NCBI GenBank assembly: GCA_963669155.1
Contig: OZ022587.1
Location: forward strand, 23,441,074 to 23,505,073
Source of the DNA: Arbacia lixula
Lineage: Eukaryota; Echinodermata; Echinoidea; Arbacioida; Arbaciidae
Direction: 5' to 3'
DNA: 64,000 nt
Part shown: positions 46,630 to 57,431 of the stretch, piece by piece
How the letters are laid out: each line of letters begins with the position of its first letter
Position numbering within the stretch: the first letter of the stretch is position 1
Position numbers and translations under genes: made by a program
The notes under the pieces: generated by a model
Databases searched by the model: none
What the model was told of the DNA's origin: nothing
The model's input: only the letters and a program-made list of their open reading frames with translations

Positions 46630-48545
46630 TTTTAAAAAAAATGCTTTTTAGCCTTTATTCAGAAAATAATAATACATTTTCTCATACACAGTAAATAAAA
46701 TAGTTATACATACTTAAATACACATCCATAATCAATATATTAAATTAATGTAAATAATATACATCCTGACTTCATTTTTCGTACAAAAAAGTGTGACATA
46801 ATAAAGTGCTTATACCCAATGAAGTAAACATCATTATAACAAAGGAATGAAAATAATGTACATTGTTACATAACTATTCGTACACAAATAATCAAAAACC
46901 GTAAATACATGACATTTCTTTTTTGCCTTAGCAAAATAAAAGATACATCTGAATAAAGATTTTATATATAAAACACAATACATGTAACACACAAAACACA
47001 TAAACATAAACAGATAGAAACACAATATACATATAAACACATACAGAACGAAACAAAAAAAAACAAAAAAAAATGTGAGAGATGAAAAAGCTAACCCAGA
47101 ACCCATCCATTTTCTTTTTCAGCAAAAAGAACATGATTATATTTAAAAATCTTTCAGATATTAGTGTCATTATTTTATCACTCTTATTCTTTTTAATAAT
47201 TTTATCTAAATGGAGCTTTGTAGTAAGATGACTGTATATATTTTTTATCATTTAATTGAAATTGATGAGGATCAGTGAGAGAAACTGGTAGAAAAAGGGC
47301 AGATTTAAAATAAAAACAATATCCCATTATTGTATGGTATAGTGTTAATTAATCCCAGTGGGAGAAAGAGTTTGAATAAAGAAGAAAAATAAATAAACAC
47401 TTAAGTGTAATTCACCTACATGTAAACTGACAACTGGGAAAATTTTTCCCATTTTGTAAGGTGTAGTGTCAATTCATCTTTTCTCCTCGCCTCATCATGT
47501 TCAATCTGTTTTGATCTTTTAATGGCACTGCATATTTCTTCACATGTAGGGACTTTTCCCAGTTTACGATTATTGTAAATCATATGTTTGACCAAAATTA
47601 TTACATGATTTAATAAAGCATTCTGTTTTACATTGTCTCTAACACCGAGTAATACTTCAAGCCACTGTAAATCAAGAAGTTCAAAAAAATGTAATTTATT
47701 TCCTATTTCAGTCCAGATCTTAGAGACTTCAGCACATTTGTAAAATATGTGATAATATGTTTCTGTCTCTTTTCTACAGAAAGAGCAAGTATTGGAATCT
47801 ATTAAACCAAACTGGAAAAGTTTGTCATTACAAAATATATTGCTATGTAAAAGTTTATATTGAAATTCTCTTAGCTTCCAGTCTAAAGTGGAGACTCGAG
47901 GGATAGAAAAGCAGGTTGCAACTGCCGACTTATTCATGTTTAAAGCTGATACATCTGGATGTTTAAAAACGAATGAATCTTGTATTGTATTATTATTTAA
48001 TATATTATATATTATTTTGGACGACACCGAGGTAAAGGAAAACACATTCTTATTAATATCAAAATGGATGTTAGAAAAATCTAAATTATTGTGAACTGTG
48101 TCACTTCTACCAGAGGATGTTCTCCTCTTCTTCCATTCCATTGGCATCCTGTTATACAAGTCCTTAAGAGAAAATAAATCATTCACATTTAATCCTTTTC
48201 TTAAGAGAAAATCTCCTGTTCTCATTTTACCATCTGTATCAACAATGTGTTTAACTTGAAAAAGGTTAACCTTAAATAATTTTTCATTAAAGTGAAAGGT
48301 CCTACCTTTTATAAAAGTATTATTAAAAAATATTTGGTTTTCCCAATGCACTTCTCTTATAATAAATTCTCTTTTTCTTAAGTAATTCCAAATGTCCAAA
48401 AATTCTAAGTACAATTTAGGTGCACTGAGGTTGAAAGCTCTGGGATTGTAGTTACAAAGAAATATTAAAGTTCCTCCTAAAGATCTGAATACATGTTGGA
48501 AAAAGTATTTCCATTTCATTTCATTTGTAGCAGTCAATATTCAGT
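46630..48545 (-). mobile_element. 5'-truncated L1/Tx1-like LINE with zinc-finger reverse-transcriptase tail
   Basis: The 373-residue minus-strand frame (48537 to 47416) has no catalytic RT motifs but contains the downstream region: STLDWKLREFQYKLLHSNIF, then a C-x2-C-x8-H-x4-C zinc motif (C251, C254, H263, C268; CSFCRKETETYYHIFYKC). This resembles the zf-RVT domain of L1/Tx1-type elements. About 780 bp of 3' untranslated sequence follows, with AATAAA on the minus strand near 46655. The frame is free of stops, so the insertion is fairly young. It sits between the last visible integrase exon and the death-domain exons. Confidence 0.75.
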
Positions 48546-48736
48546 TTATAGCGCCATCTAGAGTTGTGTGAAAAACAGTGTAATCCCAATCATGAACCGA
48601 AAATAAACAACAAGGACCAAGCTGGTAGATTCATTGTCTATAATTCATTATGTTCGGACATCGTAATTACTGAAATCTATATAATCAATCTACAAACAAG
48701 GCAACCAACATTACACTTTGACACATCAAATATTTC

Positions 48737-49782
48737 CTGGACAGCAGCCTGTACTACCTGCGGCAGATGAGCATGCTGAGGATCAGCTACCAGTTCTCGG
48801 TGGCCTGCCCCTGTAGCAAGGTGTGCTTAGCCCACAGCTAGTCAGCCTGCGGCCAGGAGGCCTGCCTACACTTCTTGAGTCTGGACCAATGCCTGGCAAA
48901 CAAGGTGCTCCTGTGCGAGTCCCGACAGGTGCGTACCAAGGCCTTTCAGCAGCGGTTCCCATCGGAGAGGGCGAAAGTTCCCTGTAAATGGCGCTTAATT
49001 TCTAAACGCAATGACAAAAAGTCATTGTTTGCAGCTCGACAAGTCTGTAGAGAAAACTTTCTTTGATTTTTTTCCATGAAATATATAATGTCACCATTCT
49101 GAGCTACATCTTTTTTAATTTTTAATTTATTGTTAGGTATCCATTCATTCTGAGACCCTTGAACATATGGAAATATCTTAAAAACTCTGGAAATTGATTT
49201 TGCTCTATGAAATTTGACTTCAGGTGCAGCTGTTTATCTAGGATGTTACATAATCACAGATGTGTAAACATATGGATGAGATTATGATTTTACTGTGTGC
49301 AGTTATATGGCTAGAGTTCAGGTGGTGGTGGTGAGTCCTCAAAGGAAGAAATGGAGAATGGGGTTAGACACTCCACCAAATTGGTCTTTTGTGGGGTGCT
49401 GTGCCGGTTACATAAAACTTACCATTAATGGTAACTCTGCCATCAATGGTAATTACCATGGTAGCACCGCTCGACAGCCAATCAAATTCAAGATTTCCAT
49501 AGAAGTTGCCATTGATAGTAAATCTACTATCAATAGTAAGTTTAAGCAACAGGGTCTGGTAATGCATTGTATACTTCTCACCCTGCAAGACCCTTCCTTG
49601 ATTGAAAGTGCATACCGGTAATCTTGTTCCTCCCATGACTTTCACAGCCCCTCTACCAGTGACGCTGAAGTCAGAAGACTCCATCAAGGAGGCTGACGTC
49701 CCCTCCTGGGTCAGGGTAGCTGTCAAACTCCTCAACTCTGGAGCGGAGAATGCTGATTGGCTGTCCCTCGCCTACAGGCTTG
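48737..49782 (+). pseudogene. two exons resembling ROCO-type death-domain receptor, in-frame stop
   Basis: Exon 1 (about 48737-48983) reads YYLRQMSMLRISYQFSVACP, then CSKVCLAHS, a TAG stop (48839-48841), then ACGQEACLHFLSLDQCLANK and ESRQVRTKAFQQRF. This Cys/His-rich segment resembles one found next to death domains in invertebrate ROCO/MFHAS1-like proteins. Exon 2 (49648-49782) joins in phase (T + CC = Ser) and gives DVPSWVRVAVKLLNSGAENA, then DWLSLAYRLG, the first half of a death domain. Both exons have consensus donors. The following death-domain exon was not found by 56 kb, and no upstream kinase, LRR or Roc exon was seen. The nonsense codon and the LINE inserted 190 bp upstream point to a decayed gene. 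An unusual allele or read error remains possible. Confidence 0.6.
49405..49545. mobile_element. small palindromic MITE related to 25057-25178
   Basis: AACTTACCATTAATGGTAAC and TGGTAATTACCATGGTAGC on the left, with GCCATTGATAGTAAATCTAC and ATCAATAGTAAGTTT on the right. It shares its internal words with the 25 kb element. It lies in the intron between the two death-domain-gene exons. Confidence 0.6.
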
Positions 49783-49877
49783 GTAAGGTGTCAACGCACC
49801 CACCACACAACCGTTCACAAACAAGAATTAGTGAGATCCTGACAAGTCAAAGGTTTAACAAATCAGATGACATGATT

Positions 49878-50356
49878 GGTAAAAGGGATAGTTCACCCTG
49901 AAATTAAGTTGGATTGAAAAAAGCAGACCCATGATAGAAACAAATTAATAAAGGTTTGATGAAAATCCATCTGATAAGAAAGTTCGGATCTTTTAAAGTT
50001 TTGATTTTGTGATGTCACGTGCGAGGAGCTCTTCCATATCTTGTGTACAAAATAATTACATAAATTGCATTTTCTCAAAAAGATATGCATCTTTTTACCT
50101 GTGCCTTTGATGCATCATTAGAAAGATGTTTTACACACATACCTGATGACAACTAATCAGTCAGTTGTCAAAAACAGAAAAAGATCAATTGAATGTAATT
50201 ACACTGTACACAACATATGGTAGAGCACCTTGCACATGACGTCACAAAATTGAAATTTCAAAAGATCATAACTTTCTTATCCTTTGGCGGATATTCGTCA
50301 TGTTTTTCTGTTTTTATTGAATTAAATTTTTCTTCTGGATGAACTATCCCTTTAAG
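49878..50356. mobile_element. MITE with AAGGGATAGTTCACC-type ends
   Basis: The left end AAAAGGGATAGTTCACCCTG and the right end GGATGAACTATCCCTTTA are inverted. TGATGTCACGTGCGAG and TGACGTCACAAAATTG mark inner inverted parts, as do GATAAGAAAGTTCGGATC and AACTTTCTTATCC. Elements with such ends are common in deuterostome genomes. Non-coding. Confidence 0.75.
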
Positions 50357-50489
50357 TGAGATTCCTATGTAACACATAAAATGTTAAATAGCGTCATGTT
50401 TTTACACTTTTAAACTTTATTAGTAATGCGTTATGATTGCCAGTCTCCGAATGACATGCAGTTTAAATCGGTACTCTTTGTGATATTAC

Positions 50490-50710
50490 ACTTTGTGTAC
50501 TTACAGATGTGATATTACACTCAATGTAAATGTGACGTTACACTCTTAATATCAATGTAATATTACACTCATAGTGTAAATGTAATAGTAAATGTAATAT
50601 CACACTCTGAGTGTAAGTGTGTGAATGTGATATTTCACTCTTCAGTAATGTGAATGTGATATTACACTCTTGAGTAGTGTTAATGTGATGTTGCACTCTT
50701 GACATGTAAC
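50490..50710 (+). repeat. minisatellite with TGTGATATTACACTC core
   Basis: Seven to eight copies of AATGTGATATTACACTC-like words at 25-50 bp spacing. Because the core is partly self-complementary (GTGATATTACAC), each copy can form a small hairpin. Confidence 0.85.
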
Positions 50711-50784
50711 TCTTTAAGTGATCACTTTTGAAATACATGTATTTGACGAAATAACATTGAACTTGGTACAATGATAATGTATAT

Positions 50785-51226
50785 CAAGGATGTTTAAGCA
50801 CATGGATAAACATCGCTTTGAACAAGGTTTGATGCCGCCACTTAATATTCATGACTAGCAGCTGCTCTCAACAATATGATGCATGCGCGATTGCGTCACG
50901 TTCACCTGGATTTCATAATAGGTCATACGCATTCCTATACATGCATACATTTTAGCTTTCGCTGCTGAACTTTTAATTTTGTCACTAAGTGCTTCTTATG
51001 TAGTTAAAAAGGACGAGCGAATACGAAAGTTGATACTTTTTGAGATGGAAATACTAGCTTGGCCGTGGTTGGCCGCGTTTTTCATGTTACTTGTCCGAAA
51101 GGAAAATAACTGAAAGTAACGTTTCATGCAATTTTGTAAGGTATGATGCGGAACATTGTGAAATTGAGACTTTTATACTGCACTTGATATTACGTTTAGA
51201 GCCTTTTTGACATATTGTAACACTGC
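50785..51226 (-). mobile_element. dispersed element family, copy C (inverted, truncated)
   Basis: It starts CAAGGATGTTTAAGCACATGG, followed by GCTTTGAACAAGGTTTGATG. It then matches copies A and B in inverse order through GTTTTTCATGTTACTTGTC and TTTTGACATATTG. It breaks off near 51226, where a GGAGCATTATG-type repeat begins. Confidence 0.7.
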
Positions 51227-51680
51227 AGAGTGGCTGGAGCATTATGTTTTGGGCTTGTCCATACGTATGCATGCCTGTCCACACAAAATCCGTTGACGCA
51301 ATATCTTGTTTTTTTTTTTTTAAATGCAAACATCTTCTTTCCCAAATAACTGTATTGAATAATCCAATTTTAAACCAACTTGTTGCAAGGATGGATGACT
51401 ACATTGAGATTAGAAGTCAAAGAAGTAACAAGCAATGAATATTGTCAAACTTGGCTAACATGGCCCAATTTTGGTTGGCAATTACCGGTACTAGAAATTG
51501 AATGGTTAAGTTCACATAGGAATACAATGGTACATTGTCAACCACACATACCAGGCTTCTGAGAAGATTATCATGGTCAACCACCTGAATGTAACCAAAG
51601 GAGTAGAGGCATATTTATTGACTGTGTGGCAGTTGAATTGCTCATTCAAGTGGTATGTCATGTAGCTAAGTAGGAAGTAG
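51227..51680 (+). repeat. interspersed repeat with GGAGCATTATG core
   Basis: Shares the core and the downstream GAGGCATATTTATTGACTG block with the repeat at 12779-13105 and the fragment at 12290-12440. Confidence 0.5.
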
Positions 51681-51689
51681 GAAGGTATT

Positions 51690-54170
51690 GGACAAAGAAC
51701 TTGTACTATTTGAGATTATGGCAGTACTGCAGGAGAGTGGAGGCAGAGCAGTCAAGTGCGTGCAGTCAAATTAATTTTTCTTGTCCATTTTAGAGGATGT
51801 ACTCTTGGAAAGCGTATTTACAGTACAGTACAATGTACATCATATTTTTGTTATTCTTCAGGGTTTATATCAACATTTAGATACTCAAAAGTGCTAAGTC
51901 AGATATGTATTCATCAACTTTTAAAACGTTTTTATTAGAGTACGTTCAAGACTGTTGTACATGTACCTATGTACCTTACCAATTACCTGATCTCATTGTT
52001 GTGTCCAAACTTGCCATTATCATTCAAAATTGGCATACTGACAGGCCAAAATGAGTTAGGTTGAATACCGTACTTATTATAAACACATTATTGTATCATT
52101 ATTTAAAAAAAAATCATTGAATGAGTATTTTTAAAAACACAATGTTTCTATTATAATGCCATCACAAATATTGTCGTACGTGCAATTTGTAGCCAAGTTT
52201 CCAATATAATGTGTATTTATTACCATTTCATTATAAATTTCATTAAAGTATTACATTGAGTAATGTCAGTACTTCTTCTTGATACATTCCACTTTCACAG
52301 AAATAAATTAGAACATTACAGGTAAAAAGAGATAACTTGGTCATATAAATGTATCTTTATTATCTACCCCAATGTATACTTTGCTCTTATTTTCCAAACA
52401 CAGTCACTTAACTCAATGTAGTGTATGTCAAATCTGAAATACATATGACAATTTTCTATTTTTTTCGGAAAGGTACAAGAAAATGTATGAGTGCAATGGA
52501 ATTTTAAAATGCCCTACTAAATACAAATGGTCATACGGCTACCAGAACAACAGACATTCCATCATTTCAGCATCCACTACTGACCACTGCATTTTCCATT
52601 TCACATCCATGCCAAATTAAATTTGACAAGAGGGCGGATAAAGATTATCATCAAAACAAAAATGATTTATTCAAATATCTTAAATGCCATAAGTTACAAC
52701 TGGAAAGAAATACTGGTAGTCAAATGTGCATCATAGTATGGAGAACATCATATAAGGTTACAAATTATAACAAGCTTATGCACTGTCCAGTATGTACACG
52801 TATATACATATCAGTGTTGTGTCCGAGGCCGGCTTGGCCATGGCCCGGATCACCCGAGGACAAGACCAAGGCCGGCTTGTCCGAGGCCGAGGCCAAGGCC
52901 GACCCACCAGAGGCCAGACTAAGGCCAATATTCCAATAAAAGGCCAGCCAAAGGCCGGGGAGCCAGGAAAAGGCCAGCCGTGGCCAAATATTGTGATATT
53001 ATTTGGTGGCAACAACCAGATTTCATAGGTACCGTAAATACCTGTCATTTCTTTGCCCAGTGATGCTCTTTGCTTTGGTTATGTATTATTTTTCCACACC
53101 TCCATAAAAAAACATACACTACTGCTCATATACTGATATACACTGATAACACAAACAGTGCAAAAAAAAATCTTGGCAAATATTAATCAAATCAATATGA
53201 GTTGCCAATATGGAAACATGTACAGCATAAACATTGCCAAAAATGGCATGTCCCATTTCATATGAATGTGTCCAGTTTCATGCCTAGTTCCCACTGTCAT
53301 GCAATACGCTATGAATGACGTAATCGGCCATTCATAGCTGATGGCTGATTAGTCAGGATGTGAGCAAAGGTACATGTCAAATAGTTACATGTACATATTA
53401 TTACACATCATGGGAGATCACAACGTCAAGATCTGATTACAACAATCAATTTCAATCATGACACAAATTGTAATTGTGGGAACGAGGCATAAAGCAGAAG
53501 GGATAAAAATGGTCAGGAATATTCACCTCCTGAATTTCCAGATACATGTAATGTTCATGAGATGTACCGTTATTTGTTTCATGAAAGAGTCGTCTATTAA
53601 GCACTTCTTAGTCCCAGAGAACCAATTTCGGTGATTTTAACAAGCAAATTACAGTTTTATAAATAAACATTTATCAAACATCCAAATTCAATCATATCCT
53701 TTGATTCATAAAGTTGCATAAATATCATGAAGACATGTGTTTATGATTGTAAGCTAACATACTGAACATGTGCACAAACTCTATAATCCATGTACTACAC
53801 ATACATGTATTTGATTGCACATTTAAAAATAACTATTCATGTGTAAGGACTCAATCATCTTCTTCTACAGACACGTATAACACATTATAGTTTTTCAGTC
53901 TACATTTTACAAAATGACAAACTGATAAAACTCATATTGCCTCACAGTAATGACTGTATACATATTGCTGCTGGGTAATTGCTTTAAATAAATATCTTGA
54001 AAATGTATTTCATAGATATATAGACATGTAGGTGAACATCTTCTCTCACATGTAAGACTGCTATGATGACCAGTATCATTCTTCAGAAGTCCCCGATATT
54101 GTCAGAAAAAAGATTCAAAGGCTATTTTGATCCTCCTCCCTCCATATCCAGGTCAAAATTCCATTAAACA
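51690..54170. other. gene-less stretch with GGCC-rich tandem words
   Basis: Mostly AT-rich with nothing recognised. At 52825-52985 GAGGCCAAGGCCG, AAAGGCCAGCC and similar AGGCC words repeat about 15 times in a locally GC-rich tract. Open frames there on both strands follow from the repeat. Confidence 0.5.
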
Positions 54171-54179
54171 CTATTATAT

Positions 54180-54425
54180 ATTTCTATTAGTTTCTACTGT
54201 TTTTTTTTTCAGAAACCAGAAGAGTCTACTGGCTTGAAAACATACTGAGTCAAGCCAGTAGAAACACTTAGATACCAGTGGAATCTAATAGTATTAAGTC
54301 CTGTCAAAACCAGTGGAATCTAATACTAGTGAGACCAGTAGGAATCAGTGGAATCTAATGTTTGGAACAGTGGTTTCTACTGGTAGCTTTTGTACTGGTA
54401 TCTACTGGAAATCATATCATTTTCC
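54180..54425. mobile_element. short element made of repeated CCAGTGGAATCTAAT words
   Basis: CCAGTGGAATCTAAT occurs at about 54278 and 54310, CAGTGGAATCTAATG at about 54343, and variants (GTTTCTACTGG, ACCAGTAGGAA, TATCTACTGG) in both orientations throughout. The design is like the element at 15736-16185. Non-coding. Confidence 0.5.
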
Positions 54426-54645
54426 ACACACATCCTAGATTGATGTATTATTCATGGCTGCCTACACCTTTGTTCCTGTCAGCTGTGGTTAATCTACGCT
54501 AAGTGAGAGACATTCTTCTGGAATCATATATCTTTGATGCCGTGGACTTTGATAGCTTTGTACATCTTTATAACATGCATACTTCCAGGGACCTAGAATT
54601 CCAGTAGAAGAGGGAGGAGTTCACAGATGAATTGGACTCGTCTAA

Positions 54646-55690
54646 AACAGGGTGTCCCTTTTACAGGGCGAATTTTGTGTGTGTAAAAACCACAGAAAAT
54701 GGAGGGTGCTGTAAGAATTTCCTTCCCAATAATAGAACTCGATACTGAGTTTAAGGTAAATCATAGAAATTGCTAGATTTTGAGGAGATTTTGGGCAGGT
54801 TGTCCGACACCTATATCCTATAGGACCAAGCCCGCTGTGCGCTATGGTCCGTACTTGTCCGCTCAACAGTGCATGCATGGAATGGGAGATATGCACATAT
54901 CGCGTGCAGACAGGGACAATATGACTATGAATGTAGACTATGGTCCGTAAGTTTCAAACATAAGCCAGAATAGTTTTTAACTTTTCCTGAAAATGTTCAT
55001 TAAGCTATGAATGTCATAGTTCAGACACATAGTTATAGACTGCGGGCTACCTGGACCCCCATTGTCATGGAAACTCATCACTCAAATGGTAAAATATCAG
55101 AAAATGGCACATATGGGACACCCTGTCTTTAAGACAGCGTGTCCCATTTGCAAAAGTTATGACACTTGGCAGGAATCAGCAGTATAGAGTACCGAAGTGT
55201 GACATCATTCTAGACATAGACAATTGGTTCTACACTATGCGGGTAGAGCAAGCAGAAGTGATCACAGCGGAGACTCTAATTTTTAGTGCCCAACACTAGC
55301 ACGCTAGACAATATTGGACTGGAAAAACCTCTCTCTGGAGTGATTTTGTTCAGAACCAGTTGTCTTGACAAAATGTTCCTATGATGACGCCACTTTGGCA
55401 CTCTGTATACCTAACAAAACATGTGTGAAATCTCAGTCATATTACTTCAAGAAACTTTTCAGGAAAAGTGAACTATCAATGTTTACGTTTGAAACCTACC
55501 GGCCGTAGTCTACAATCACAATCATATTGCCCTTGTCAGTGCACGATGCGCCCCGCACAGCGGGCTTGCTCCCATTGAACGCATGCACGGTTGAGTGGAC
55601 CATACCTCAGAGCACTCCCCTGTCTCTAGGTTTTGGACAGTCCAAAACCTCCTCAAAGTCTAGTAATCACTAATTTCGCCTGAAGTCACC
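54646..55690. mobile_element. inverted-repeat element block with ACAGGGTGTCCC ends
   Basis: ACAGGGTGTCCC (54648) is mirrored by GGGACACCCTGT ending at 55126, followed at once by ACAGCGTGTCCCATTTG (55134), an end of a related element in direct orientation. Sequence near 54830-54965 (GACTATGGTCCGTAAGTTTCAAAC) returns inverted at 55480-55620 (GTTTGAAACCTACCGGCCGTAGTC). A diverged copy is at 16585-16700. No transposase. Confidence 0.6.
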
Positions 55691-56336
55691 ACTGAAGTCC
55701 GTTATTATTGGGAGGGAAATTCTTATATAGTATCTTCTTCTATTTTCCATATTAAAAAAATATATAAAAATGTTATCAGTCATTAGCACCCCACATAATT
55801 GTGGGGTACAGTGATCATACACAATGATACCGTAAAATATAAACAATGGTAATACACAATGGCCATACAACAGTGCACGCTCTCAAATATCAATACATGT
55901 ACATTTATAGACTAATCTTGGACATGTGGACATGTGTACATTGTACACCTTTTGAATCTAGAGATATGTCCCCCCAACCAATTTTTTTTTTATAAAAATC
56001 TGAAATTCAGCCAACTCCCCAAGTATTAACTTGGGGAGTATGTATGTAAGTACACTCTTGTGCGTAAGATGGTGTGCGCCTGACAGGTCGCCCCTCTGAG
56101 CTCTCTTGGTTTTGTGAATTTTGTTGTGTCTATTTGGAGTTATCTGTCTTCAGTTGTTTACTAGTGGATTGTGTGTGTGTTGTGGAAGGTGGTAGGCTGA
56201 TTTCAGTAAATACTATTTCTTGGAAAGGATACACTAACAGCGGAAAGAATTTTGAGGTAAACTGTATCTTATCCATATCCTCCATACTACTTTCTCTTGC
56301 CATTGGATTTGTTCTCTATTGTAGTCCTCAGCTCTA

Positions 56337-57431
56337 TTGTGTCTGACACTTTTCTGTTGCAAATTGATCCTTCTTTGGACAATGGGGTTACCCAAGCTAA
56401 TCCTCTGTCTTCTTTTGTGTACTGTTGTGAAGGTATGTGAAGCCCAGGTTCACCTTCATGTGCTATACTACCCCTGTATAAACTTGCAGCAGTATGCTAA
56501 TGGCATATTACACACCAAACCAACCAAATTTCTTGGGTCCCGTCTTACTTATTATGCCAATACAACTGCTACTTTTCAATTGAGTCTCCTCACGTCAGGT
56601 GATGTACAGTCAAATCCTGGCCCATTGAGACCACCAACTACTAAGAATAACTCTCATCACAATTCACAGGTTGATGAGAACAAAACATGTATACATCGTT
56701 TATCCTATGACAGGGACTCCTTGTTAAGAGTTTACTACCTCTCTCACAAACAATTTCATTGTATACTTAAGCATGAAGTACTTGATAAAATTAGCCTACT
56801 CGGTATATCTCGTAAACCATGTGTACAAAGAAAACCTAGGAAACATAGGCATCGGGGTAAACGTGGCGGTCAAAGAAAGCAACGTCAGATCCCAGTGCTT
56901 GTCTCCATGACTCGACCTAATAGACCGTCTATTCATCGTGGTGTCGTTAAGAATAATCTTGTACCAATCAAGCTATTTGACCCATGTAACTCACCAAATA
57001 TTAAACTTTGTCTGTGGAATGCTCATTCAATAAGAAACAAAACTTTTCTCCTCCACGATTATATATTAGAATATGACTTAGATATAATGATGATCACTGA
57101 AACATGGCTCCATGTTGATGATCCAGTAGTCATTAATGAATGCACACCCCCTGGGTACGCCATGTTCAGTATACCTAGACTTACTGACCACCATGGGGGA
57201 ATTGCTATTTTATATAAATCTCTTTTGAACTTGACTGTCAATTCTCATGCCCCTATTGACATTCAAAATAAGTTCAAGAGCTTTGAACTTTCCCGTGTGG
57301 TTAATAGACACAAAACTGGTAACATTTATATATTTGTGATCTATAGGCCTCCACCTTCGGCATCAAACGGTCTACTTCTTAGTGATTTTCTAGTTGAATT
57401 TGAAACCCTGGTAAATGAGATTTCTCTTTAA
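56337..57431 (+). CDS. LINE polyprotein N-terminal part: signal-like leader, 2A-like motif, endonuclease start
   Basis: 364 residues. The second Met (56382) begins MGLPKLILCLLLCTVVKVCEA, which has the form of a secretory signal peptide. Residues 88-96 are GDVQSNPGP (56598-56624), a 2A-like ribosome-skipping motif with Gln where the consensus D(V/I)ExNPGP has Glu. 2A-like sequences are known in sea urchin and other invertebrate non-LTR elements. Residues 161-184 are strongly basic (RKPRKHRHRGKRGG). From residue 221 the apurinic-type endonuclease starts: LCLWNAHSIRNK, ITETW (Glu255) and VIYRPPP. The frame ends in TAA (57429-57431) in the middle of the endonuclease. The same frame resumes directly at 57432, so this is one nonsense mutation. 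Confidence 0.8.
   Translation: MCLTLFCCKLILLWTMGLPKLILCLLLCTVVKVCEAQVHLHVLYYPCINLQQYANGILHTKPTKFLGSRLTYYANTTATFQLSLLTSGDVQSNPGPLRPPTTKNNSHHNSQVDENKTCIHRLSYDRDSLLRVYYLSHKQFHCILKHEVLDKISLLGISRKPCVQRKPRKHRHRGKRGGQRKQRQIPVLVSMTRPNRPSIHRGVVKNNLVPIKLFDPCNSPNIKLCLWNAHSIRNKTFLLHDYILEYDLDIMMITETWLHVDDPVVINECTPPGYAMFSIPRLTDHHGGIAILYKSLLNLTVNSHAPIDIQNKFKSFELSRVVNRHKTGNIYIFVIYRPPPSASNGLLLSDFLVEFETLVNEISL

Noticed and set aside
46834-47251. Two Phe/Cys/Val-rich minus-strand frames of about 100 residues
   Set aside because: They lie in the AT-rich 3' untranslated part of the minus-strand LINE, downstream of its stop.
52724-53048. Overlapping frames with Pro/Gly/Lys repeats on both strands
   Set aside because: They are produced by the AGGCC-rich tandem words; no start, splice or domain support.
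56074-56346. 90-residue frame before the retrotransposon polyprotein
   Set aside because: Considered as ORF1, but it is Cys/Ser/Leu-rich without an RNA-binding or esterase-like domain and probably lies in the 5' leader.
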